From the NCBI RefSeq assembly GCF_047496725.1, contig NC_132986.1, forward strand, positions 6,790,501 to 6,854,500: 64,000 bases of DNA, written 5' to 3'. A program made the position numbers and the translations under genes. Source of the DNA: Anoplolepis gracilipes (Eukaryota > Arthropoda > Insecta > Hymenoptera > Formicidae). Every line of letters begins with the position of its first letter. Position 1 is the first letter of the stretch. This document shows, piece by piece, positions 50,381-62,105 of the stretch. Below the pieces are notes generated by a model, which was not told the DNA's origin, searched no databases, and saw only the letters and a list, made by a program, of their open reading frames with translations.

Positions 50381-51914
50381 GTTTCGCGGGGATCCGTCGA
50401 GAATACAAGCGAAAACCGCAATAGAGGGGAGTTCATCTGAAAGATGACGTACGATAAATAAAACATACATATATAACTTTTACATATTTATTGCACAGAG
50501 TGTTGTATATTCGTGATATATATGTACATTATATTTGTCCATCTCCTCTCAACTGTATAAATAAATAATTATCTCGTATATTTCCAACTTTTCCTTTTTT
50601 CTTTCATACTTTCATATATTTAAAAAAAAAAAAGAAAAATAAAAAGAATATGTACATACAAGAAATATTTTGAGACTTCGAATTTGTATTCTGTTGCAAA
50701 AAAATACCGCCAAATTCGCATTTTTTAGAAATTTCTTTTATTTTGAATAATGCATGTAACGTATGATGTTCGCAGAATAGTGTGTGCGAATTGTATTGCA
50801 CAAAGTTTCATCTATCTAACGATTGCCGAGAGCGCGAATATGTATATTCCTCTTACATAAAGGCGGGCCTTTATGCAGCGCTGAGTTGTTCGCTCGAAAA
50901 TACCTGGATCACAGCTAATTGGTTTCTAAGCTCTATAAAATGACCGCGAGCACTCTTGTTACGATTTTCGTAGGACAATCGCGGATGAAATTGTTTGCAT
51001 CGTATCTCGTAACGCAGCGACCGTATAACGCACGGTATGAAAATTACAGCGGTATTTCTCATCAAAGCATTCTGTTTCTATAGGAAAATTGCCATCTCGT
51101 AAATATTCGAGAAGCCATTTGCATAAAATTATCAAAATAACCCCTGTTACAGAGAAACTTGAATCTCAGTTACCAAGATTTGAAGTCAATTTTTTTTTTT
51201 TTTTCAACACAATTCAATACAATTTAATTTCTATTCAATAAAATTCTTGATTACTGTGCGACAAAGTAATTTTTTGCAATCGTGTCACATACTTTTACTA
51301 TTAACCATATATTGAGCTTTTACATAGAAATAAAAATTAACAATTATTTTACTTTAAATGTTTTATCGTCCTTTTTAATTTACCCATGCGTTTCCGATAA
51401 ATCCTGACGCGAATAAAATCCTTATTTCTCGCTTCGATATTCCGTCGATCGATACAGACCCTTAATTTAATCCGATTGTTACGCGCGCGCATGCAGAAGA
51501 GAAAGAGAGAGAGAGCTGATCGAACGATAATTGGTATTACTATGGAAGAATTCCAATCCCAAGTCTCGTAATGGCTCTCGCGAGTTAATCGATTTACGGA
51601 ACGAATCGTAAGAAGGATTAAACCGGGCTTTGAGTTTAAACAGGCCATTGCGCAAATCGCTAATCATCGACGGTATCGTCTTGGCTATCGAAATCATCGT
51701 TGTTTCTGACCGCTGCGAGGACTCTGCTCGCCATTCGAACGTTACCGTCCGCACGATTTATTGATCCACGCACAATTCTACCTCGGAACGACGGCTAACT
51801 CCAGCCTTCATCCGTCTGTCCAGTCCAATCCTTCGTCGAGAATGACGTGTGCTACGTAACCGTGATGACATTTAACTTTCTAGCGATATTAACAATAGAT
51901 TTTCAAAAGCCCAC

Positions 51915-51916
<2 letters not shown>

Positions 51917-51960
<44 letters not shown>
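51917..51960. repeat. (AT)n microsatellite
   Basis: About 22 AT dinucleotides; a second, shorter one is at 52097-52122. Confidence 0.9.
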
Positions 51961-51963
<3 letters not shown>

Positions 51964-52087
51964 ATGAGTTTATTACTTTATAGAGACGTAGGGGTTCGAA
52001 TCACTCAATATTTATCTTGCTAAACAAGATATAAAAAAACCTTACTATGCAAAGATTTGACAAATTTGAATATATTAAAAATTATGT

Positions 52088-52123
<36 letters not shown>

Positions 52124-53165
52124 ACTACATAATTATGTATAGAATTATACAAACGTGTAAAAACAGGAAATACAAGAATTATAAATTATTACACTTTTAA
52201 AGAATTTATTGATATATAATAGATATAATATTTCAAACAGATACGCAAGATAATTGAAATAATAATAAATTCCTGATAATTTTATTTATCTAAAGTAAAA
52301 TTTTTTTGATATACGAAATAATATTATGTCGATTATTATTTTTTCCAGATTTACGTGCAGTATAAACACATAGGTATATGTAATATATTATAAATAGAAC
52401 ACACGTTACACATCATTCATACGATAATCGATAGATTTTATCAAGCCCATAATCTTCTTTATGGATTCATTGAAAGAAAATATCAAAACCAATATTAATA
52501 ATAATAGAATTTTGCACGTTTTTACGTTGGAATATTTTATTTTGTTTCTAAAACTCTGGTAAAAAAAGAAAGAGAGAGAGAGAGAGGGAGGGGAGAAAGG
52601 ATGGCTTGATAATAACTACAGGATATTCACTCGAACAAGTAGCTTGCAAAAAGATTCGCTGAGCTTAATGACATCGTAGTAACTCACAATTTATTCAAAT
52701 CTATGCTAACCGACATCATGGCCTGGGCGCGCTCTTCATTCAAATTGCCGGTAAATCATATCAACGACAATTTACATGCCGGGATCCTTAATTCCCCGTC
52801 TTTATTACCGAGCCGACGCGACGGCCTTTGTCGTTGTAACATCATCTCAGGTTCACCAGCATATTTCTGCCTCTAATCTAAAATTTTTGTTCATCCGAAA
52901 GAGGGTGACTCTCTCGACGACAAAAAAATGTGTCGACAAAAATCCATTGTTACAAAAATACAAACTTTTGAGATAAATCTAAAAAAAATATGCTTATTAT
53001 TCTTATAATTCATTATTTATACTTTTATCAAATTCATAATTTATTATTTATTTCGCTTTTGTAAGTAGTTTTATTTATTTATATTTTTCATATTACATGT
53101 CTTTTTTTTTTATTTGCCTTTTTTGTATTTTAATAATTTCTTTTATAATTGTGCTTTGTTTTCAG

Positions 53166-53232
53166 GCGGATCACGTATTCTCGGAGTTCTGTGATTTCAT
53201 CATCCGCAACAACATACTTCTACATATATCAG
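53166..53232 (+). CDS. Possible short internal exon, plus strand
   Basis: The splice sites are strong: a pyrimidine-rich tract ending TTTGTTTTCAG before it and CAG gtaaat after it, with 67 bases between. Two frames are open, one reading ADHVFSEFCDFIIRNNILLH and the other Ser-rich. The minus strand is largely closed. It could also be a non-coding exon. The frame cannot be fixed without a partner exon. Confidence 0.35.
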
Positions 53233-54690
53233 GTAAATGCATCATCTGCTTCATTCTCTCTCTGTCAAAACGTGCATTCTGGAAATGGATTCCACAACTC
53301 GACACATTTTATCAGGCGGCCTACGTTTTGCGATCGCGTCTATCGGAGGCCGTTGTCATTAGAAATTTAAATATTGATCCTGCTCTCGTCGTTTGTAATG
53401 GAGTCTTCGAGAGTTCGGCCACGCAAATCGAAGCGCCGAATGCGCGGAGTGAACTAGAATCGGAATCGCAGATCAAAGTCACCGGTTAACTGCGTTAACT
53501 CCGGACGAGCGCGAACTAATGCTGGCCGTAGTAAACAGTTGGCCTGTCCATCCACTGCATCATATCATATTATTCATTACCAACTTCAACGATATTACGT
53601 AGGTATAATATATAGTAGAGTGACCTGGCGCAACGCAGTTGTCGTTGTTAGCTGCTCCGAGACATTTTGCAAATATTCGCTGTTTTTACGAAAGTTTCGC
53701 GTTTATGACTCGCGGCTGCATGATATATCGCTCGAACTGCCGGTACTTGTTTGTCATAGGAGTTTATCGCCAGGCTCACCCTTTGCTATATTGCGCTAGA
53801 TCTAGCAGGATGACTGCGAATGGACAAGCGAAGCGTATCGTATTTTTGTGAAAGTTAATTATTCACGGAACGATTATTATTTATTACGTGCATATTAGAT
53901 GCGAAAAGAAATTCAGATTTTCATAGTGCAATATCCAAGAGAATAAAAAAAAACACAAGTTAATGTAAATATTTGTTTTATAGTTTTACATAAAAAATTT
54001 ATAAAAGTCAAACAAATTATTGAAATTAAATAAAAAATTATAATTATTATTATACTGTTACAATATTTTATTCAATAGTAATAGAAGTAATACGAATCAA
54101 TAATAATAATTAAGCAGGTACATTTGATCTTTTTATTAAACTTTTAAAACTTCTTTAAGGTATCTGTTTTTTTTTTTTTTTTTTTTTTTTTTATCAAGAT
54201 CGTCGTAACTCTGTAACTGGATTTATTATCTATTTATTATCCACTTAAAATTGCACGAATTACATATTCTCAAAGATAGATTTCTCCCTTGAAAATCTCG
54301 TGTACCATGAAACGAAGTAGTATTTAATCGAGTTTACTTGTACGGGGTGCAATATTAAATGAATTGAGTCGCGTTCTCTGCGAACAGCAGTTCTACTTCG
54401 AAGGCGATAACTTCGAAACACTATAAATGCTGCATACCGCCTTCATCTCTGCTCGGCCGTTCAATTATTTGACATGGTTATTACAAACTTACTCGGGTCT
54501 TACACCATAGCCCTCTCTCAACTGCACAGAATTACCCGTTTCCTCCGATTGCTCTCTTCCGACAACTGTTCGTCTTCCATTTCCTTAAGAAAGTTATTGC
54601 TCGAACATGCAGAGTGTCTTAGTATTGCACGGTTATTGTGCAATAAAAAGATTAACGGAACAATTATTAATATAATAAATTAATCAAAGA

Positions 54691-54727
<37 letters not shown>

Positions 54728-57357
54728 AATAAAAATATATCTGATATAGAATGTCATAAAAGTTTGCTGCATTTCTCATCTAGTTTATTATACGTTAATT
54801 TAAAATTAACTTATCCTTGTTAGTAATTTTATTAAATTAAATTCTGTCAAATAATAACTTTTTAGACTTTTTAATCCTTACTAAAATAATTAACCTTTAA
54901 ATTAAAATTGTAAATTAGTAAAATACACATAAATAATTTAAACTTTTTGTTATTTACTTAATATATCATAACGTTTTTGATAATTGGTAAATGAAGAACT
55001 ATTGATCGTCACATACAAATATTCTTTCGGTTTAATATTTGCGATTCAGAAAAAGTACGTGCTGCCTGACACACCCCGTATTGTCCTCCAACAAGGAACA
55101 GCACCACTGTGACCATACCCATTCGCGAATGAAGTGAATGAACAAAAGCCCTCGATGTCAGCCTCGACTGTTGTTATTGATATCCAATATTCAGGTTGAA
55201 CAAGAGAGATAGAGAGAGAAAAAGGAAGAGAGTTAGTTTTCGCGTTCCATCAGTCAGCCGTCATTGCCATTGATTTTCCTAACCTGGACATCGCGAAAAA
55301 TATCCTTCCTTAAGGGAGAAAATTTGATTAAATTAAATATTCTATACTATTGTATATATAATAAAGTTTCCAATATTTTTTGAATTTTTAAAGAATGCAA
55401 AAAATGTCGTTCTTTCTTAATAGACACGAAAAATATTGAAAACTAGTCTATAAACGATTTTTAAAGTAAAACTTGCTCCGTTACGCATATACATTAGCTA
55501 AAGTAATAGATATATAATAATAAGAACATATTATTCATATTGATATTATTGATTTTAATTATCAAGTATAATTCTGGAGTACTAAAAATGTGAAATTTTT
55601 TAATAATAGAAATATCTTTGATAAATTTTAATTCAACTTGTTTTTTTGTCGTTGCAATTATGTAAAAATTATTATTATTATTATATTATTCATTATCTTA
55701 TAATTATTGAACTAAAGTTTTGGAGAAGTAAATCTACTTGGATTTAAAATACAAATAAGATTTTTTTATTCTTCATTGACAGCTCTCTCTGAAGCTTAAC
55801 TTTATAAGAAACTTTAAATTGACGTCTAGTTAAATTCAATTTCCGTCTAATCTGCAATCTAATAAAAAATTTTTAGATCATCAATCTCATTCATAAGTCA
55901 ACATTTTTATCAATGAGTATTTTAAGTCGCTTCTAAATTGTATATGGAAGAAAATTCGGAACATCTGGGACACATTGTATACAGTTATAAAACTTCTGTA
56001 AACTATTGGCGTACATAGGGTGGACGCAATTGGCATCCACAGCTGGTTCATCTCGGACGCGCGATCGGATCACGCACATCAATATTTACTCACGTTTTCG
56101 ACGAATGACTGCGAGAACGCGCGAAGCTCATTGACGTACCTCGGCAAAATCCCATCGTTCTCGCGGACCCTGCATTTTCGTGGACCTTTTTCCTGAGAGC
56201 ATGGAAGGGACGGCCTGAACGAGCACGACTTATCGCTGGCGCGATACGTGACGACAATATTTGTCGATTTCGATTCTCATCGTCCCTTTTTCCGATTTCG
56301 AAAAGCGGTCGAACGCGTTGCCCTGTCAAGTTGTTGGATTACGTGACGCGTGTTAGGGAAAAACGGTCACAAGTTGTAGTATATTCCTGGAGAATACGTA
56401 AGAGTACAATTCGATTTTATTATGATAAATACAATATATTTAATACAGATTTTTTTAAATATTATTACACACTTTGAATATTAATCAAAAAGTTTTTTTT
56501 ACATAAATCATTAACATTTACTATTTATAATAGTAAAGAGAGTCTCTTTACTAGGCATTTATTTGTCATATATATTTGACATAAAATATGAAAACTTAAA
56601 GTCACAGTGATCTTTAAAATCATAAAAGAGCTCACTTTTTGGCGAATTCATATTTTATGTACACATCATTTTTTTATTTAAAGAAAAGGAATACACGTAT
56701 CTGATGGGAGATGGAGGGAAAAAACTACTTAGAAGGAAGAGCTCGGTAATCAAATATTGAAATCTGTCTCAACATCTGAAAGCAAAGTGGAAGGTCTCGG
56801 TGTCGCGTTAAGTCACATCAGCCATTTCTCCAGATGTTCGGGTAATCCTTTGCAGCTTTAGTAATCCTCCGAAACTCAGTACCTGAGTAGATCCCGAAGG
56901 ATCACGGGGTCGCGCCCCGTTGACGTTTCTGTATATTTCGTAGGATCGAAAAGTTTCCTCTCTATCGTGTGACTCGTGAGATAGAGTTACCGATTAAAGC
57001 CACATTCACGAGAACGTACGCGACGGGACTTGATTGCTAATCGCGTAAAGACGGTGCCATCTTTGGCGATTAATATTGAAGGACATAAAGAGGACGCAAA
57101 TTTGTTTCCTGATTAACATAATGTTCCTCGAAATTGTTTCGATGAATTTTATTATACTTATAAAATTAAAAAATAACACAACACAGCAAAATTTAATTTC
57201 TTTTTGTAATTTAAAAGTGAATCTAAACTTTTGGTATTTCACGATTTAAAAAATACGATAATTAAAAGATAGATAGAAAGATAATAAAAACGTGAGGAAG
57301 AATTATGAAGGTAGAGTAAAAAAAAATACGTTTTGTAAATTCTCTTCTTTTTCCAAG
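53233..57357. other. Intergenic or intronic stretch, no gene seen
   Basis: AT-rich, with islands at 53250-53860, 54250-54480, 55030-55320, 56030-56400 and 56720-57070 that hold only short ORFs. A poly(T) (54169-54192) and an AT microsatellite (54692-54725) are present. Confidence 0.45.
54692..54725. repeat. (AT)n microsatellite
   Basis: About 16 TA dinucleotides. Confidence 0.9.
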
Positions 57358-57477
57358 AGGGAAAAGCACGACGGAATAGCAATCGTGTTGCACGGCGACA
57401 ACTTCATCGATGAATCCAACGAAAATAACGTAGAAAATATCGGCAAAATCTCACAACGAAAAAACATCAGCGTGTAA
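57358..57477 (+). CDS. Possible terminal exon, plus strand, unrecognised
   Basis: A good pyrimidine tract (TCTCTTCTTTTTCCAAG) is followed by 39 codons and TAA. The peptide contains HDGIAIVLHGDNFIDESNEN and ends SQRKNISV. About 31 of 39 codons start with a purine, the strongest coding-type bias of any short ORF here. The minus strand gives a Phe-rich, unlikely peptide. An AATAAA at 57590-57595 lies about 113 bases after the stop, a usual distance for a poly(A) signal. No confident upstream exon was found, though the exon-like block at 53166-53232 is on the same strand and could join in one of its two frames. Confidence 0.32.
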   Translation, partial: REKHDGIAIVLHGDNFIDESNENNVENIGKISQRKNISV

Positions 57478-57589
57478 CCAAATACAGTGTATTGTAACCA
57501 GATCTTTTTATTTCGCGCTATTCACCATTGATTTGTTTATCAGAATCGTAAAAGAGAAATCCTATTGCAAAAGAAAATATATATAATAT

Positions 57590-57595
57590 AATAAA
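57590..57595 (+). terminator. AATAAA poly(A) signal candidate
   Basis: Plus-strand AATAAA downstream of the possible terminal exon at 57358-57477. Such hexamers are common by chance in AT-rich DNA. Confidence 0.2.
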
Positions 57596-59231
57596 TTTGC
57601 ACACACAAAATTATTGTATTATATCACAATGTAAAAATGTAATTAATTGACATAAAGGGAAATTAATTTTAAGTAAATAAATAAAATAAATTCTAGAAGA
57701 TATAAATAACAAGTATGCAAAAGTCTATATCAATATATTCTTATTTATATTATATGCCAACTAAAATAATTGTAACATAAACTGAATAGATATACATTTA
57801 TGTGATGTTTACGATTCACATCTTACGTATAAAATATTAATACAATTAATATAATTACAATTTTTCAGAATATTATTAGACAATTAAAGATATTAAAGAA
57901 ATTATTTATTGTTGCAATTATGGCGTAATTAAAAATATTAAACTGATATATATCACGTTTTTTTAAATTTATTTTCATGAGATATTGCGAGTTTCAAATG
58001 AAATACATTAAATACCACAATACCATGAACAATCTTGTGAATCCAGTCGCCTTTTTATGACAGACCCATGTCTGTCTCTCATGAATACGATTGTAAACGT
58101 GGTTCGCGGTTTCCTTATCGTTATCAGCTGTCCGGCACTCCTCCCAGGAGCATCGCGAGCAGAAAGTTTACTAGTCTCCGAGCACAAGGACGGACCCGAA
58201 AGATCTCTGGGGAAAATGATTTTCAAAATTAATCTTCTCTTTCCCAGATTCTAATCTACATGTCAAATGAAAATATTATTCTACCTTTACGTCTCTTGAG
58301 AGTAAAGGAAAAAAGCTTTTATGATAATGTCATTAATTTCACATTAATTAATAAAAAGGGTACAACCACACTTGGAAGATAAGAATCCAATCCTTCCTTT
58401 TTTTCGTTAAATTATGAAGTTAAATATTTTCATAATATTTCTAATCTATCTTCGAATAACACAGTAGATGTACAATTTCAAATGTTTAATATTTAAATGA
58501 TCAAGTAACATTTTTCTCTTTTGTTTTCCTGCGCTTGTACATTAAAATAAAATATTCGTGAACTTGCGATTAAGCGTCAATGAAGTTCAAGTAGTTTTAA
58601 AAATAATGAAAGTCTCAAAGGAATGGGCTATCTTCTCAGGATTCGTTCCTGCCTTCGAAGTTCAATTTCGCGCGAGAGCCTTTTGCCAATCGAATTTCGA
58701 TGTCAGACTCATCCTCATTTCCTCGGATCAGCGAGGAAAGGTATCGATGCCGAGAGCGTGCAAGATGCGCGTTTTACGATTCTCAGCGTGAATCGCGATT
58801 CCTTTCTGCTTTCTTCGCGTCTCTCGCAAGACACGATCGCATCGATGAATTGCCTACGCTGTGCATTTCCGCGATATACACTCGGGATATAAGCCAGTGA
58901 AATATGGACCAAACAGTTCAGTCATATGCAATGCAGAAATAGACAAAATACAGTAGAATATATGATGCGTAGTGTGCCAAGATCACGCATCATATAATAA
59001 ACACGTACCACTTCATTCGCAATATTTTTCACGTTAAATATTGCAATCCTTTGTGAAAAGGGATTTAAATTCAACAGACTTTGTGGAATTTTTCTTACAT
59101 TAATTTTCGATAAAAAATGTATTCTAATAAGTTCAAAAGTCTATTATCAACGAAGAGCTTTCTAATTATAAATAATTGTACACAATATGCATGGAAATAA
59201 CTGTTATTTTTGTTTGTTGTGTATATATACA

Positions 59232-59286
<55 letters not shown>

Positions 59287-61864
59287 CATTTTTATTCACC
59301 AATGTCGATGAAAGTTTCCGAAAGAAGCTTTTTCGGCGGAAAGAATAGCGTTATCACAGAGGGGTGTCTATAAACATACTTTCGGTAGCTAGAAAGAACA
59401 AGACGGAAAAACCCCGAGACGAAGGAGTATTGTTCTTGCTTAGGGTCCTTGGCAGGCTGATTTGTCAGCAGTGCTACATTAGCCTTTTCGTCGAGGAAGG
59501 GCCAATAAACTGCCGGCTCGCAGTTGGAAAAACGAAGTTCCGAGTAAGAAAACAGTCGACTTATTGGACAATTTCGCCCGCGATAGAAGGAGGAAAGGAG
59601 AACACATTGTCGGCAAAGTTTGGCGAGAATTCTGCTTATTCAGTATAACAAAGTTCACGGGAAGGAATAATTTGCTTTACCTTATTATACTTTTTCATCG
59701 CAATGCGCATTTGCAATCAAATAGATAACACAGCAACTATATTTATCAGTTATTTATTAATGCGAAGATTTAAAAAAATTAAAAATGCATTTTAATTATG
59801 TAATTGAATGAGATAAAAAAAGCAAAAAGTTATTTTATAACTACTGATCGTAAAATATAAACTCTTATATTATCTTTTTATATCTTTTTTATTACCAAAT
59901 TACTTTAATTAGTATTGGATTTTCCGACGCATCTGACGCATCGTTGATTTTCCTAGGGTAATAATGCGACGCGGGATCTCCGTATTTCGTGCACAATGTC
60001 GGTCGGCCGACGTTATTGCTCGCATTTGTTACCATTGCGGGCGCGTCCGTAATGGCCCGGAGGATTAGCAATTTGTCAATTAGCGTCGTGCTAATTTATT
60101 TATCACCGTGTATTCGCGGAGCAACGATTCTTTCCGCCTTGACTTACGTTCCGCATGCGGTATTCGCAAACGGCCGCGGCGTAAATGCCGGTTTCTTAAC
60201 GCCTCTTTAATTTAGATATAGCATAGTAATAACAGCATCGTACATGCCTTTGAGGAAATGCAATTGCATCGAGAAAATAATAGCACATTTTTTGAAATAA
60301 ATGTATTGCCTTTTCTTCATATTATATTTACACAATTATATATATTTATAAATTTTTAGAAATCTAATTAAAAAAAAAAAATGTACAAAACTCAATTTAT
60401 ACTTTATATATTAACAAAGAAAAACAATGTACTTATTTTATTTTTAAGAATAGCTTTGTGATAAGTCAAAAAACTCTGAGGGTAAAGAATGAGATAGAAT
60501 TTTCTTTTGTTCATTTTTATTTATTTTATTCGAATAAGTTCTTTTCAACATCTTTCTTAGAAAATTAAAGTGGATTTAAAATAATAGCTTTACCTACTGG
60601 AAGAATTGACATCCTCCCTCAAATGGAATAAAAAAAAAACGAAACATTCTTGTAGGGTATTTACGCTAACATAACGTTGGCGGCGTTATTAGCACGATGA
60701 GAATAGATCTTGTCGTGAGAACATTCAATGGCCACTCTGGGGGATCGTCCAACTTGCCCCATTGTGGAATAATACGTGTTTGCCTCGGTTGCACGCACTT
60801 CGGTTTCCATGCCTCGTAAATATAGCCACGTTTAACAGCCGATTAAAAATGGTTATCCACGAAAGCGAGCTCCGTAAACGTGTTTATCACCCTTAATAGG
60901 GATGATTCAATTATGCTCTTAAGCCCATATTTTGAATAGAATAAAAAGCAAAAAATTTCCCCTCGCAATCGCGTGAATAATTATCTTGAATTGTTCGTAG
61001 AACGCATGAAATTATTAATTAGACGATGATTATTAATTTGATAGTAATCTAAAAATAACTTTTCTTTTCAATCTTTAAGCTGAGATAAAACTTCTGCACC
61101 GTCAGTGCAATTATCTTTTAATTAATTATTCTCTCCAGAGAAAACGATGGTATTTTTTGATAAAAGATTCAAATATCTAATCGAAGTGATGAGTCTTGCG
61201 ATAATTGAAAGATAATTTATGCCATGCACGAGATTCGCAAACGCTAAAACAAGCGCGGAAATCCGTGGCGCGGTTTGAGACGCAACACGTATCAAACATG
61301 AATCAAAATCGATGCGCGACTCGTATGTAACATGCATTTGATGCATGTGCGCCGCGCTTCGAATCGCACGTTAGTCGTATCGTCCTGACCTGCCTTATGC
61401 ATAACCGGCTGCTGCTGCTGGAATAACGTTACATCGTAAAGAGCCGTTGTATAACAAACGTCGGGACAGCAGCTGTACACAGAGTGTCGTATAATATCCA
61501 AGAGAATCACGAGAGATACGGAATCACATAATTTAGAAACTAACTGAAGCAGCCATATCTAAAGGGCATGAATTAATGGGTATGAATTAATTTGTTAATA
61601 TTATAGTTATTAAATCAATTATTCTGTAATTACATTTATTTTCAATTACTCATAAAATAAGTAGCTAAATTATAATTAACAAAGAGAGAACATACGTGGA
61701 AATTAAATTATTATTTTTAATAATTAATTATATTATAGCTAGTTAATCCCAATGTTTCAAAAAGAAATATTAAACTATTAATAACGATTTTTCTTTATAT
61801 TCTCGAATCCTAAAAGTACCTTGCGAATATTTTTCGCATATCACGTGACACCGTGTAATGACAG
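57596..61864. other. Intergenic or intronic stretch, no gene seen
   Basis: The islands at 58020-58250, 58580-58940, 59280-59660, 59940-60210, 60640-60900 and 61200-61530 hold short ORFs in several frames. I cannot support any as a gene. Some may be conserved non-coding elements. Confidence 0.45.
59236..59282. repeat. (AT)n microsatellite
   Basis: About 23 TA dinucleotides. Confidence 0.92.
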
Positions 61865-62105
61865 GCACACGATAACGATACCGTGCATACACGGGCAGCT
61901 CATTCGTTCGTCGTTTCCGCGTTCGAACATCGACATGGAGAATATCGGCAGTTCGAACGAGATTCCAGACGAGTTCACCTCGAAAGCCCAAGGCCGCTAT
62001 TTTTATTATTTTTCCTCTCCGTATATCCTCCACCGACATCCACCAGAGAATCCGTTCATCAAACGGAACCAACGAAGCGGCAAATATCTCGCGGAAAGGA
62101 CGATG
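61865..62105 (+). CDS. Possible exon, plus strand (doubtful)
   Basis: It is 241 bases: one base plus 80 codons, ending ACG ATG before gtatgt, a strong donor. The acceptor (GTGTAATGACAG) has a weak pyrimidine tract. The frame includes an internal ATG at 61935 that could be a start codon (MENIGSSNEIPDEFTSK). The minus strand is also open over the same stretch with a plausible peptide, so strand and coding status are unsure. Confidence 0.25.

Larger units (their letters stand above)
49401..53165. other. Intergenic stretch, no gene seen
   Basis: It contains CpG-richer islands (49380-49700, 50150-50430, 50850-51070, 51380-51880, 52620-52930) with short ORFs only. A 52-codon ORF starting MAWARSSFKLP at about 52718 has no other support. 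Confidence 0.45.

Noticed and set aside
51980..52010. GGTTCGAATC word like a tRNA T-loop
   Set aside because: The 5-base T-stem does not pair and there is no D-arm or anticodon arm upstream; an AT microsatellite lies there instead.
59989..60210. Plus-strand ORF of 73 codons with hydrophobic residues
   Set aside because: It has no splice sites, no start context and no codon bias. It looks like a CpG-rich non-coding island.
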